This document shows positions 35,432-46,752 of a stretch of 64,000 bases of DNA, one piece after another. Both the position numbers and the translations under genes were made by a program. This DNA is from Enoplolaimus lenunculus. Its lineage: Eukaryota > Nematoda > Enoplea > Enoplida > Thoracostomopsidae. The DNA lies in NCBI GenBank assembly GCA_030248215.1, contig JASANG010002759.1:1-64000 (forward strand), read 5' to 3'. Position 1 is the stretch's first letter. Each line of letters starts with the position of its first letter. Under the pieces are notes generated by a model. It saw only the letters and a program-made list of their open reading frames with translations. It ran no database searches and was not told the DNA's origin.

Positions 35432-35789
35432 CCCTCTATATGCGCAAGCGTGTTCATTTTCAGATGATTTTTACTAATACGCCAAAAATACATTTTTAGT
35501 TATACAGAAATATGTAATAAAACCGCGAGTTTGATATTGGATAAGGTGTTCGTAACGGAAATGTATCAATTTTTTCCGCAGGTAAGTCGACTTATATTTG
35601 GCTATAACCAATTTTGACGTTTCTAAACAATTATTGGCATGCGAAAACGCTTAAGAGTCTACAAAAAGACACACCAATGCCTATAAAGCGCTGCCTAAGC
35701 TTTCCGCTCCACAGCCTGAGCCGTGACATTAAACGTGTGGGAAGAACAGGAAGTGCTCAAGAACCAAAAATACATTTGATTGAAAAAAT

Positions 35790-35965
35790 GGCCATGTTAC
35801 TTTTAGGGCCGTACCGTTTTCTGGTAGGTCTGTAAAAGAGTATGCTTACATTCGTAGACATTTTTTGTTTAGGCTTAGGCTTTAGGAATACGCTTTTGTA
35901 ACGCTTAGGCTTAGGCGTAGGAATACGACCAATCTACTGTTACGGCCCTAAAAGTAACACTGGCC
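35790..35965. mobile_element. TTAGGC MITE subtype A
   Basis: Ends GGCCATGTTACTTTTAGGGC and GCCCTAAAAGTAACACTGGCC lie between perfect 8-bp duplications GAAAAAAT (35782-35789 and 35966-35973). Confidence 0.88.
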
Positions 35966-35973
35966 GAAAAAAT

Positions 35974-36540
35974 AATTAAAACCAAATATTAAGATTTGTA
36001 TTGAAGATCAATATTTTCGTTTCAAATTTACAATAAAGTTTCATTCCGCGTTGTCTTTGGTTATTATCAAGCAGTTATACATCACGGAACTGGTTTGACA
36101 AGTATTATTTAAATGTGTCATGGCGTCGTACAGGCGGTATTTATAATGTGTTAAATTTTTTTGATCTTACCGATATTAAAACAGTTTCGTTTCGCTTTCA
36201 TCTCTAACGCTGGTGGTCTCCAATACTCGATGGTTCATTCTATTGTGTGTGTATCATTGGACATAAACGTTTTTTGTTGATATTTTGTTTTGTTTCTTAG
36301 TTTGATTACGATTTAAGAAGAATATCCCGGGCGTAAGAGCGTTCCGTAACAGCGTGGATCGAAACCCAAATTTTTGTGTTACGTTTTAGTGCTAAAATTC
36401 TGCGTGGTTCCTGTGGTTCGGTTCATTGCTGCAATAGATAATCGGCAATTTTTTGCAGTGCCGATGCTGATATTCATGAAAACTGACGATTATTATCGAT
36501 GCTTATGCCGATTATTTGGCAAATCCGTATTTTAATCTAT
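35974..36540. other. No recognisable feature
   Basis: AT-rich, without coding signal or repeats. Confidence 0.5.
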
Positions 36541-36548
36541 TGATTCCG

Positions 36549-36871
36549 GGGCTCATGTTACTTTTAGGGACGTCCTGGTTTCTGGTGGGTCTGTAAAAGA
36601 GCTGGAATATACATTCTTGACTACATAATTTTGCGTAAGCTTAGGAATACGCTTTTGCAACGCTGAGGCTTAGGTTTATGCTTAGGATTTAGGAATACGC
36701 ATTTGCAACGTTTAGGTTAGGCAATCCTAAGGATTTAGGAATACGCTTTTGCAACGCTTAGGCTTAGGCAATGCTTAGGATTTAGGAATACGCATTTGCA
36801 ACGCTTAGGCTAAGGCGTTGGCTTAATAATACGCTTAATCTACTGTTACGGCCCTAAAAGTAACATTGACC
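36549..36871. mobile_element. TTAGGC MITE subtype A with an expanded core
   Basis: Ends GGCTCATGTTACTTTTAGGG and CCCTAAAAGTAACATTGACC. The flanks GATTCCGG and GATTTAGG agree at 6 of 8 bases. The core repeats a unit with GGAATACGC and TTTGCAACGC at least four times, so this copy (323 bp) is longer than its relatives. Confidence 0.8.
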
Positions 36872-37267
36872 GATTTAGGCATGACAGAAACGTCCCAATT
36901 CCAAACTCATTAGCTGTAGCATTTTATATCAGGAAGTCAAATTGCAAGATTTAAATTGTTTTGCTATTTGGCGTACGTATGTTATAAGGTCAAGTTTGAC
37001 TTTGACTTACCGTAAAATAATTCTGAGGGTCGTTGTCGCAAACAAGACTGACTTTTATTTACACTGTTTAATTTTGCCGCAAACCCCCTAAAATGAGCCT
37101 TCACAATTTTATTAAACCAATGCAGAATAGTAGTAGTAGTAGTAGTAGTAGTAGCAGTAGTAGTAGTAAGTTTAGGGTTAACTATTTTGCGTTGGTGGTC
37201 ACTGCTAAAATGCAACAATATTGTGAGATTAATCTTGATAACATGATGCGGTAACACCGTTGTATAC
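36872..37267. other. Intergenic with a GTA microsatellite
   Basis: A (TAG)n run at about 37130-37167. The overlapping minus-strand frame is created by this repeat and by the neighbouring element. Confidence 0.5.
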
Positions 37268-37275
37268 CGGTTAGT

Positions 37276-37451
37276 CAATGGCGGATCCATGGGGGGCCAC
37301 CCCGGCCGTGGGCCCCCAACAGCATCTCGACAAAAATTCTACAGCAATTTTGTGACAATAGTTTGTGGTTTGTGTATGGGTCAAAAGTAACTTTATTACC
37401 TGTGAAATTTTGCCCCCCCCCCCCCATTTTGAGATCCTGGATCCGCCACTG
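37276..37451. mobile_element. hAT-type MITE family H
   Basis: 176 bp with ends CAATGGCGGATCCATGG and CTGGATCCGCCACTG between perfect 8-bp duplications CGGTTAGT. The subterminal parts are C- and G-rich. Confidence 0.88.
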
Positions 37452-37583
37452 CGGTTAGTAGAACAATAGTTATTGGCTTGGCCCCGGGTGTCTGTCAGCA
37501 GCTGCGTGTGAACAAACGTAAAAATTCTAAATTCTATGAGAAATCTTTTTCTGGGGTGTTTCGTAGAGATTTAGTGGTTGTTA

Positions 37584-37757
37584 CGGGCCCGTAGCCAAGG
37601 GGTGGCCAGGGGGAAGGGGCTCAGGCCGCTTTGAAAAATTCGCGGCCCCCGCCAAAGAAGATTTTCAACCTTGCTTGTAAGTCACTGAAAACCTTTAAAT
37701 GCCCCTGCTGAAAATTTTTTAGCCCCCCCCCAGCAAGGTTGGCTGACTACGGGCCTG
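37584..37757. mobile_element. hAT-type MITE family E
   Basis: Ends CGGGCCCGTAGCCAAGG and GGCTGACTACGGGCCTG. The flanks GGTTGTTA and GTTTGTTA agree at 7 of 8 bases. The core has the family words AACCTTGCTTGTAAGTCA and GAAAACC. Confidence 0.8.
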
Positions 37758-37981
37758 GTTTGTTATGCTTGGGGGCGTGGGATCGTGGAACAGAGGCTTG
37801 GTGTGTGGGCAACGTAACTGCTATGCGGCTGGAGCTTTTTTTGTTTGCCATTGGCAGTCAAGGGTGTGGGAGCTAAATTTTGTATATTACGGCGGCATTA
37901 ACACCTGTGGCTGCGGACGCTCCAAAAGTACTTTATTGATGTTTTTACCTGTTTGAGTATTAACACAAATTGCTTAGTGTG

Positions 37982-38147
37982 CGGGCTCGTAGCCAAGGGG
38001 GGGCAGGGAGGGGCTCAGCTCCCCTGGAAAAATTTTGATCGTTCTAGAAGATTTTTAACCTTGCTTGTACGTCATTGAAAACCCTTGAATGCCCCTCCTG
38101 AAAAATATTTAGCCATCCCCTAGCAAGGTGCGCTGGCTACGGGCCTG
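37982..38147. mobile_element. hAT-type MITE family E
   Basis: Ends CGGGCTCGTAGCCAAGG and GCTGGCTACGGGCCTG. The flanks TTAGTGTG and TTGGCGTG agree at 6 of 8 bases. Confidence 0.75.
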
Positions 38148-38816
38148 TTGGCGTGAGAAGCCTGGGGAAAACTAATCCCGATCCTGCTTATTGTCCAATC
38201 AAAATGCCGTTGTGGATAGGGTTAATTGATAGCCAGCAGCCCCACTTGAAACAACAGCTGAAAATGTTTGTAAAAGTTTGGATATTAGTGAAAAAGTTCC
38301 CCCAATACACATATGCGTGCACACAAAATATATTGTCTTAATATATTCAAGAAATATTATTTCGAATTTAAAACAATTATGCTTTAATACAGACTCCAGA
38401 GATATATATGTCTTGAATTCCACACCAGAGATATATATGTCTTGAATTCCACACTTTTTTCTTAAAATTTTCAGAAATATAAAGTCTGAGATTTTTCACA
38501 CATGAAAGTCTGAAAGCTACGACTTTGTTTCATGAATGATTTTAGGACAAATATTTCTGGAACATAAAACAAATTTTTGAGCTGTTTAATACAATTAATG
38601 TCTGAAATATCAAACAAACGGTTCTTTCGTGAGTATTGAAGAAAATATGAGTGTCTTGAAATTTCAATACAATTTATTTTGTGTGTGGTGCGCGGAAAAC
38701 TACGAAATTGAAAATAAAAACAAAGGTCGGATATGGTCGTCGAAATTTGTGTTCTGGAGGTCAAAATTATGTACACATGCAATAAGCACATCTGTCAAAA
38801 ATACTTTCACATGCAG

Positions 38817-38951
38817 ATTTTTTACCACCGATCCTAGCTGAAATAACGGCTATGAAAGCGCTACTTGAAGATGACAAAGGTTACTCTCTCTGTGGCTACG
38901 TAGACGCCGACGGTGCTCAAAGGCTGAATTGGCGCACGCTTTTTAAAATCG
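38817..38951 (+). CDS. Candidate internal (or first coding) exon, unknown protein
   Basis: One frame is open across a 135-nt interval bounded by a good acceptor (TTTCACATGCAG) and a fair donor (ATCG then GTGGGT). The encoded segment includes KALLEDDKGYSLCGYVDADG and continues with a WRTLF motif. It is more protein-like than anything nearby and has higher GC than its flanks. The other two frames have stops. An ATG at 38852 in this frame could be a start. I do not recognise the family. It may belong with the reading frame at 39534-40064, but no exon junction can be proven from sequence alone. Confidence 0.4.
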
Positions 38952-39117
38952 GTGGGTACGCAATTACAAAGACAGTATTTTCGTTCAACCTATGAGTGTT
39001 TTATATCTCCTGACATTGATATCGCGCCGTAGATAGGTAGAGATATTAGTAAATATCACGTGGGTTAAAATGCATACTTATATAATTTTAAACGTCATGG
39101 GAGTGGCTGTGATATAA

Positions 39118-39297
39118 TTGTTCACTGTTTGTCATCGTCCGTCACTGTTTGTAATCGTCCGTCGATGTTTGTCATCGTCCGTCATCATCCGTCAAAGTTC
39201 GTCATCGGCCGTCACAGTTCGTCACTGTTCGTCATCGTCCGTCATCGTCCGTCACTGTTTGTCATCATCCGTCATCGTTCGTCGTCGTCCGTCACTT
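39118..39297. repeat. Minisatellite of GTCATCGTCC / GTCACTGTTC words
   Basis: Irregular tandem array of about 10-bp words alternating CGTCATCGTCC and GTCACTGTTTG. It is open in two plus-strand frames only because the repeat lacks stops. Confidence 0.75.
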
Positions 39298-39533
39298 GTG
39301 CGGTGTTGTACCACATGCAATTGATGCAATTGGCGTGCGATACCGCAAGCTGACGCAAGATGACGTACGATGACGAACGGTGCAGGATGGCGTTAAAATA
39401 CTTTAAAAAAGTAAATATACCACCACCCCATAAAAGTCTTACTAAACGCTCGGACTCCGGCTCAGCTCACAGCACGCTTATTTATCGTTTTATGTTGAAC
39501 CATATTGATTAGGTAATGTAGGTACGGTTAATT

Positions 39534-39616
39534 ATGACCGCTATAATAATGCAGCATAGTAATAATAGTCACGGTATTTGCAACAATTTCCACCGCGGTG
39601 CTGTTCGACGTAGACG

Positions 39617-39647
<31 letters not shown>

Positions 39648-40064
39648 ACACGACCAGGCCGTAGTCGGTCGCATTGTTGCCAACGATGTTGTGACGCAGT
39701 AACAACAACGAGAGCAAATGCCACAACTGTCGATGGAATTAGTATTTCAACAGGCGCCAGTTGCGCGACAGCAAGCAACACCGCTGCCGACGCCGCCGCC
39801 ACAGCCGACGCCGCCGCCACAGCCGACGCCGCCGCCACAGCCGACGCCGCCGCCACAGCCGACGCCGCCGCCACAGCCGACGCCGCCGCCACAGCCGACG
39901 CCGCCACCGCTGCCGCCGCTGCCGCTGCCGCTGCCGCTGCCAGCGCCAACAACAGTTTACGCTTGAGACCTCGATTTGTGACTGATGACGGGCTGCCAGG
40001 CGTTGTGTTGTCGTTTGGCAATTTATCGCTTGAACTCAATCAAGTGTCGCAACTGATTGGACAG
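39534..40064 (+). CDS. Candidate GC-rich exon, low-complexity N-terminus and a globular-looking end
   Basis: An open frame from ATG 39534 encodes a His/Asn segment, a Gly run (about 39615-39643), then six to seven copies of an 18-nt repeat giving an Ala-Thr-Ala-Asp hexapeptide (39783-39905), an Ala run, and then a non-repetitive tail (GLPGVVLSFGNLSLELNQV, then SQLIGQ). A donor-like CAG then GTAAAC follows the last residue at 40064; if it is not used the frame stops at 40121. The repeat is open in all three plus frames, so frame choice rests on the tail. The start is uncertain and the exon may begin downstream. No family recognised. Confidence 0.35.
39783..39905. repeat. 18-bp coding-type tandem repeat
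   Basis: About six to seven near-perfect copies of the unit GACGCCGCCGCCACAGCC. All three forward frames and the reverse strand stay open across it. Confidence 0.9.
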
Positions 40065-40462
40065 GTAAACAAAGTGTGCGATCAAGCCAGGCGAACGCAA
40101 TCCCGCGGTCGCGTTTTCTAGCGTCACTAACATGCTTGCGAGAGCGAGGCGAGGTGACAAGGTTTCAGGATGCGTGTCGAAGCGCACGTTTCACATGACG
40201 TACGAGTGGAGGTTGGAAACGTTTCAGGGGGTGTAAAACGTTTCCCCCGTGGTGCTCGCTCAGCGTCCTTTTGTCGTCGTCGTTGCGGCGCCGTTATGGC
40301 TTCGCAGGGTCCGTGTGCGAGTAGCTAAAATGATACTTGTTCACTTTCGAACGTATACTGGTGTTAATTTTGATAGAAAATGCGAACGTTTCCGGCTACA
40401 TTACTGTCGTTTATTATTTCACTCACAATATTGCCGTTTATTACTTGCTCATTTGCGGGTGT

Positions 40463-41018
40463 AAACGTAAGCTTAGACTTAAATAAACGTAAGCTTAGAC
40501 TTAAATAAACGTAAGCTTAGGCTTAAATAAACGTAAGCTTAGGCTTAAATAAACGTAAGCTTAGGCTTAAATAAACGTAAGCTTAGACTTAAATAAACGT
40601 AAGCTTAGGCTTAAATAAACGTAAGCTTAGGCTTAAATAAACGTAAGCTTAGGCTTAAATAAACGTAAGCTTAGGCTTAAATAAAATCTCATCGAAGCCT
40701 GTCTCTAATTATAAACCGTGTATATATGATGCCAGGGCTTAGGCTTAAATAAACGTAAGCTTAGGCTTAAAGAAAACGTAAGCTTAGGCTTAAATAAACG
40801 TAAGCTTAGAAAAAAAAACAACTTAATTAAACGTAAGCTTAGGCTTAAATAAACGTAAGCTTAGACTTAAATAAACGTAAGCTTAGACTTAAATAAACGT
40901 AAGCTTAGGCTTAAATAAACGTAAGCTTAGGCTTAAATAAACGTAAGCTTAGGCTTAAATAAAATCTCATCGAAGCCTGTCTCTAATTATAAACCGTGTA
41001 TATATGATGCCAGGGGTC
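40463..41018. repeat. 22-bp satellite with duplicated higher-order unit
   Basis: Tandem copies of AAACGTAAGCTTAGGCTTAAAT in two blocks (about 40463-40680 and 40738-40962). Each block is followed by the same roughly 57-bp non-repeat segment starting AAATAAAATCTCATCGAAGC (at about 40679 and 40961). Unit variants (GACTTA versus GGCTTA) also occur in a similar order in both blocks. The unit contains AAGCTTAGGCTTA, the same word as in the TTAGGC MITE cores. Confidence 0.92.
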
Positions 41019-41271
41019 TGCTGAAAGAATATATATCGTTTCAACGGAAATAATAATTGTTTGTTGACCGTAATATTGACCGACCAGCGAAACATTGTTG
41101 TGACCCAATAATTTTGGAAGAGATGCCCCATCCGATATTAATGACGGGGTCAAACATTTTGATACGTAGGTTTAGCCACCGTTCGGCATCGCAGTCGAAT
41201 TGCTGCGTCAAACGCCGAAAATCACCGCACGTATACGTTTGGTTAAGTAATAATACGTCTAGTGCCGAATG

Positions 41272-41405
41272 CAGGCGTGTAGCCAACTTCTACCTTGCTA
41301 GGATGGGGCTGAAAAAACTTTTCAGAAACAGCACGCAAGGGTTTTCGTTGACTTACAAGCAAGGTTGAAACGTTTCTAGCGGGGCCAAAATTTTGCCAAA
41401 GCGTC
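41272..41405. mobile_element. Family E MITE, right end missing
   Basis: Starts CAGGCGTGTAGCCAACTTC and has the core GACTTACAAGCAAGGTTGAA. No matching right end is seen. Confidence 0.6.
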
Positions 41406-41764
41406 TAAACTTCACTCTACCGTGATCCGTCACTTTGGCTGCGGGTCCACGCCGACCGACAAGTATACTGCCACCCCCCAAGGCGTAAACGCGCTGCTTT
41501 TGTGTTGAGTTTTTTGCAGCAGGACTGCACGGAGCTGGACATGCTTACGAGGGGAACAAAACGTTTCCGGAAGTGCATGCGGATTTTCCACCGCATGAGA
41601 GACGCACCGTGTGATGTTGATAGTTGTTCAGAAAGGATCTCCATAGTTTGTCAGGGATTTTTCACGGTATTCCATCAGGAAATGCCCAGTTTTTTAAAAA
41701 TTTTATTCAAGCCGTCCATAATTATAGAAGGTTACATAAAAAAGTTTGACGAAATGTTTTCACT

Positions 41765-41922
41765 CTCGTAGCCAGAGGGGATAGTGGAAGCTCTGCCCGT
41801 TGGTGGAAAAAATTTGTCACCCCACAAAAAATTTATCTTAAAGTTAATTAACAAAAAAACTGATGGAATGCCCTTCCCAAAATTGTTTTGACCGCTGGCA
41901 TGTCGAGTTGGCTACACGCCTG
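41765..41922. mobile_element. Family E MITE, diverged
   Basis: Starts CTCGTAGCCAGAGG and ends GAGTTGGCTACACGCCTG; the core is decayed. Confidence 0.55.
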
Positions 41923-42060
41923 AATGAATGTGTATTTGTTACAAGGACACGGAAGTTGTTTGTTTACTTGCATAATTTGAGGACGTTTGGCACAAGAAGA
42001 GGTACTGCATGACATCATATGTTACAGTGCGTCATACACAAATGTAACTGCGTCATTATC

Positions 42061-42246
42061 AGTGGCGGATCCGAGGAGGGCAGCGGGGCAGCCGGACTAC
42101 AGACACCCACCCCCAACTGGAATCGAAAGCAAATTTGTGTCATAAGGTTTAGGTCTAAAACGGCGTTTGGCTTCTCGTTCGCATCGCTCGTGAGCTTTTT
42201 CTCGCCGCGTGCCTGTCTCTTAGAAATTGGCGGATTCGTCACTGTG
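42061..42246. mobile_element. Family H MITE, diverged
   Basis: Ends CAGTGGCGGATCCGAGG and GGCGGATTCGTCACTG. The duplication is not clear. Overlapping frames on both strands lie inside it and are not genes. Confidence 0.55.
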
Positions 42247-42522
42247 GTATCGGTTGTCAAAGATGTAAACGTATAAACAGGTTCAAGGTAGTATCGGAAA
42301 TATACGCGTAATAAAATTAAATAAAACCCTATTCACACGTGCAAGTTTTTGCTGCGAGAACTAGGCGACTGCAAATTGCACGCAGAACTTCCATTTTTTC
42401 ATCAGCCAATGAGAAAACGGATACAGTAAATTCATTGAACTTGCGTGGTTAGTCACACATGTGAATTAATCCTTAGATATGAGCATGAATGCACGCGTGT
42501 AGCGCGTACGTTGTCGTGTTCA

Positions 42523-42704
42523 CAGGCCCATCATAGACAGCTCATCTTGCTAGGTGCCATAGGAACTACACATTTTTCGTGCGCAGGGGCATACAAGGCT
42601 TTTAGATGACTGAAAGCCGGCTGAAAATTATTCAGGGGGCAAAATTCTTCAATGGCGGGCTAAGCCCCCTCCCCCGACCTTGTCTTAAGCTACGACGGCC
42701 CGCA
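42523..42704. mobile_element. Family E MITE, diverged
   Basis: Starts CAGGCCCATCATAGACAGC and ends AGCTACGACGGCCCG, with the family words ATCTTGCTAGG and GCTGAAAATT. Confidence 0.6.
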
Positions 42705-42979
42705 TGTGTGTAAATATAAATAAGGTCTGTCTGAGTCTAAATGTCTGATAACCAGCAGGAGGCTTGCAAATTGTCATTATTTTTCAATCTATTTCACCAG
42801 TTTTTACTGCTGTATCGATTATAGAAATGAAGACTTAGGCGTGGCATGGTTCAGTCCTCAGAATAGCATGTGTGATGGATAAGTTTGGGCATCCGTGAAT
42901 AAAATGTCATACTTTATCATCATCATCTCACTTTCGGATCCGCTGGAATGACAGATGTATTTCCAAGTGAGCAGTGCTA

Positions 42980-43154
42980 CGTCCGTAGTCAGGATCACCT
43001 TGCTAGTGGGACTACAAAACTTTTTTACGAAGGGCATATAAAGGTTTTTTCGTAGACTTACAAGCAAAGCTGAAAATTTTCTAGGGGGTGCCCAAAATGT
43101 TTCCAGGGTGGTCTGAGCCCCCCTCCCGTGGGCCCCGTCTTAGCTACGGGCCCG
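42980..43154. mobile_element. Family E MITE
   Basis: Starts CGTCCGTAGTCAGGATCACC and ends TTAGCTACGGGCCCG, with the core GACTTACAAGCAAAGCTGAA. Confidence 0.65.
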
Positions 43155-43331
43155 ATGAACCAACTTAAAATCATAATTTACAACGTTTGCTTTGAATTTT
43201 TGAAGAATATCTATAGATAAGTAGGCACTGTGTAAAATCTCTCTTAAAATTCTATATTTGGCTTACTTCTTATACCTGCTTACGCAGAAATATCCCCCCT
43301 AAGTACCAAGATATTTTAGACTCTGTCACTC

Positions 43332-43507
43332 CCGGCCCGTAGCCAGCTCACCTTTGCTAGGGGATGGGCTAATATAATTTTCAGAAGCATCATACATAGA
43401 TTTTGAATGATTATAAGCATGGTTGAAACTTTTCTGCGGGTGGGGGAATATTTATCCAGGAGGTGGCTGAGCTCTCATTCTGCCCCACCTCTCTGGCTAC
43501 GGGCCTG
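43332..43507. mobile_element. hAT-type MITE family E
   Basis: Ends CCGGCCCGTAGCCAGCTC and CTGGCTACGGGCCTG. The flanks TGTCACTC and TGTCACTG agree at 7 of 8 bases, the clearest duplication in this family. Confidence 0.85.
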
Positions 43508-43809
43508 TGTCACTGGTGTATGCGTCCATGGTTGCTGGGAATACCTGGAATGGTCATTTCAATGCATGTAATGGTTCGTTTTTTGCGGGATACATCAAAT
43601 TTATAAAAAACCCCGATAGAACAGTTGTTTACGGTAACAACATACTTCTTAGCCTAAGCCTAACGAGACTTAACTAAAGTTTATTTAGCAAATTGTGTTT
43701 TATTGACCAACAAAATCTGTAAACTTATCTCGATGCGGCCGCCAGCCGCGTAATTTAGTTTTGTTCACAAATTAAAAAAAATGGATGCAATGGTAAACGT
43801 ACTACTACA

Positions 43810-44135
43810 CTGCAAAAAATGGGGAGTCAAATTGACTGTCTCGAAAATAAGCTTTTCCTGACTACACAAACCGAGTCAAATTCGACTTCACCAGAGTCAA
43901 ATTCGATTCGCTATGTCGCACGTTTGACTCTGGCGGAGTCGAATTTGACTCAGTTTGTGTAGTTTGGAAAAGCCTATTTCCGAGAGAGAGTCAATATGTC
44001 TCACTAAGTGTAAAAAAGTCAAAAGGCAAAGCCTCTCGGAAATAGGCTCTACGGAACAACACAACTGAGTCAAATTCACTCCGCCAGAGTCAAACGAGCG
44101 AGAGATAATCAATTTGACTCATTTTTTACAGTGTA
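43810..44135. mobile_element. Family C MITE, 1.5 copies in tandem
   Basis: The left end CACTGCAAAAAATGG and the right end TTTTTTACAGTG are both flanked by TA, but there are two internal blocks: one near-complete copy (to about 44010) and a second partial copy (44015-44135) sharing the right end. It looks like a nested or partly duplicated insertion. Confidence 0.65.
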
Positions 44136-44327
44136 TGTTCAAGCATTCCATATCGGCAAAGTTTTAGCCTAATCTATACGCATGACCAGGACCACCATTT
44201 AGTGGTCACAAATTTCGGGAGAGCGAAATTTAAGTTACGTTTAAAAGCTGGACAACCTCGATCAAACCATGTCGGATTTCGTCGTGTTTGTGATCGTCAT
44301 TTGAGAACGGTCATCTGCCGCACGAGA

Positions 44328-44769
44328 CAGAATGCTACCGGAATTCCGATTCCGATTAGAATTGCGATTCAAAACGACGAGTTTCGATTCCGATTTCGGT
44401 TGCACAATCAATCGGAATCGGAATTTTTAAATTTTAATTTTAATCCTATTTGTTGTTATATGGTTGCGTAAGAATTGTGTATCATTTATCTATTATTAAA
44501 TTGCTTTCGATGAGTTAACAACTTATCAATAATAGATTGTTAGTTAACCTTTACATAGCCAGAAAATCATCGTCAATTTGTTCATGCGACGTTTATGAAA
44601 ACTGTTGCCAGCCAACGGACACCCTAAATCAATATATATATATTTGTTAATACAAATTATCTGTACAGTCACAAAATTTCTAGTTTCGATTGCAGTTCCG
44701 ATTACAATTCAGGTATAAATTTGCAGTTCCGATTCCGGTATAATCAATCCAGTTCCGCTTTGCACCCTG
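44328..44769. mobile_element. hAT-type MITE family G
   Basis: Starts CAGAATGCTACCGGAATTCC, with ATTCCGATTCCG-like repeats on both edges, and ends TTGCACCCTG. The flanks agree at only 5 of 8 bases. Confidence 0.6.
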
Positions 44770-45109
44770 ACACAAGGAGGCGTGGCAAATATGGCGACCT
44801 GGATGGGCAATGTGTACCCCCTAAATTAGTTACGTACGTATAAAATGGTTCTATACGCGCCATTAACACTGTAAACCAGGACCAAACGAACCATAAAATG
44901 TTGTGAGACCGTAAACATTTTTATGTGACAAAATTGAATCAAATTCAAATATTGGATTCGAAACAAGTGACGTTTACATGTTGTTGCTACTAAAACTGAA
45001 GCAATACTGTGACCTGTTGGCGTCTTGACACGGATAATGCGTTGTTCGTGTCTGTATTGTCATTTCAACCCGTTAATATTGCGGTAATGTGATAAGCTAG
45101 CCAGCCAGC

Positions 45110-45302
45110 CGGACGCGTGTCCAAGGGTGGGAGCCAGGGCGTGGGTGCAACTGGACCGAGCCGCCCGTTGGAAGCATTTTGGCCCATCGACAAAAATTTT
45201 CAACCTCGCTTGTATTAAGTCAATGGAAAAGCTTGGTAAAGGTGCTCTTTATGGATAATTGTTCGCCAAGCCCCATTGGCAAAGTGAACTGGCTCCGGGC
45301 CT
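45110..45302. mobile_element. Family E MITE, diverged
   Basis: Right end AACTGGCTCCGGGCCTG and core AACCTCGCTTGTATTAAGTC. The left end is decayed. Confidence 0.55.
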
Positions 45303-45639
45303 GGGAAGCCAACACAACGACACAGTTTTATTGCGTTGTGTGATCATCGATACTGCTTGCATACAGGTGGCGTAGACACGATTTTATTTCAAGAAAACTC
45401 GCCAGGCGAGCGACAAACGTGTTTTGACCCCTGATGATTATTATTCTACACAACCTGTAAAAAAGTGCTTTTCGAGCCGTTCTAGAAATTTCGGGGGACA
45501 CATACGTATCACCATAGATGCCCCCCCTATGCCCGGTTTATATGCAGCCTCTGCTTGTATATATTCTAAACAGTAAAGCGTGTTTAATATTCACAGGGAA
45601 CACGAAATATATATTTTTAAACAATTTTTCAAGCTTATA

Positions 45640-45758
45640 TTTTGCCCCCACCTAGAAAACTTTCAATCTTGGTTGTGAATCAATCAAAAATCCTTGAATG
45701 CCCAACTTGAAAAAGTTTTAGCCACGCCCCTTAGCAAGGTTAACTGGCTACGGGCCTG
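45640..45758. mobile_element. Family E MITE, right part
   Basis: Core AATCTTGGTTGTGAATCAAT and right end TAACTGGCTACGGGCCTG. The left end is not recognised. Confidence 0.5.
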
Positions 45759-45884
45759 AGACGGTAAGATGAAATAGTATATTCTTTAGGTCATTGAGAC
45801 TTGATATTAATTTTTGAACTTATTCCCTGCTGAAATAAAATCATGGCAATACCCCTGCAAGCTGACAATGTATAGGGTTGATAC

Positions 45885-46000
45885 GTATATACATATATAC
45901 ATATATTTATATATGTATTTATTTATATTTATATACATATTTATATATATTTATATATATTTATTTATATATATTTATATATATTTATTTATTTATTGTG
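45885..46000. repeat. TATATTTA microsatellite
   Basis: AT-only tract of TATATAT and TTTATATA words. The isoleucine/tyrosine-rich frame over it is an artefact of composition. Confidence 0.85.
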
Positions 46001-46142
46001 TAGGCAAGTGTACATCTGAACATATATATCCATGTTTATATGTTGGTTTTACGACGACAGATTTACCTCTGGCACAAGACGATAATAATAATAATAATGC
46101 GTTAATTTAAGTATTTTTTGTTGCACGCCACACAATATCAAA

Positions 46143-46510
46143 GCAAGGGCGCATATTCTCAAATGCGTATTAGCACCGATTACCAGTTGACGATAGGCCA
46201 TGTTAATTTTCGAACCAGTGAATACTGAGACTTAATACAATTCAGCACATTTTTCGCATATGATTTGCTCTACTCCTGTGCTTATTAGCAAACTTATTAC
46301 TACTAACTGATGATAGTTGCTGTACACATTTGAGAATAATACGAGCAAACAATTAATGAATCTGACTTTATATCATGTCATTTTTGTTGTTGTTCAGGGA
46401 CGTTGTATTGTATTTATTTTCGAACGTTTTGGAGACACGAAAATGCTGTTTTACAGGCTTAAAATTTTCAAACTGTTAACTAAACCGTGTCGAAAGTCAA
46501 CCTGGCATCA
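46143..46510. other. No recognisable feature
   Basis: AT-rich. A family E left end (CGCCCGTAGCCAGCTCACC) begins at 46511 without a clear partner. Confidence 0.45.
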
Positions 46511-46752
46511 CGCCCGTAGCCAGCTCACCTTACTAGAGGGACGGGGGAGGCGAAAAATGTTTCAGGAGGGAAAAAGGATCTGGACTTACCTGAAATATTT
46601 TCTATGGGGGAAATCAAAGGGATTACTTCACCAGCCATATCACCAAAACCGGTGGCGGAACCGCCTTGGCTTTCCCTTGGGTTCACGCCCGCCTGGCACC
46701 CCATTGGCCACGGCCCCGTTGGGCGCATAGCTTCGCTGCTGTTGTGTGCATC

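Noticed and set aside
39569-40039. Minus-strand Ala/Pro-rich protein
   Set aside because: It is the antisense of the 18-bp repeat; the plus strand offers a better non-repeat tail and a donor site.
45814-46110. Ile/Tyr-rich membrane peptide
   Set aside because: Encoded by a TATATTTA microsatellite.
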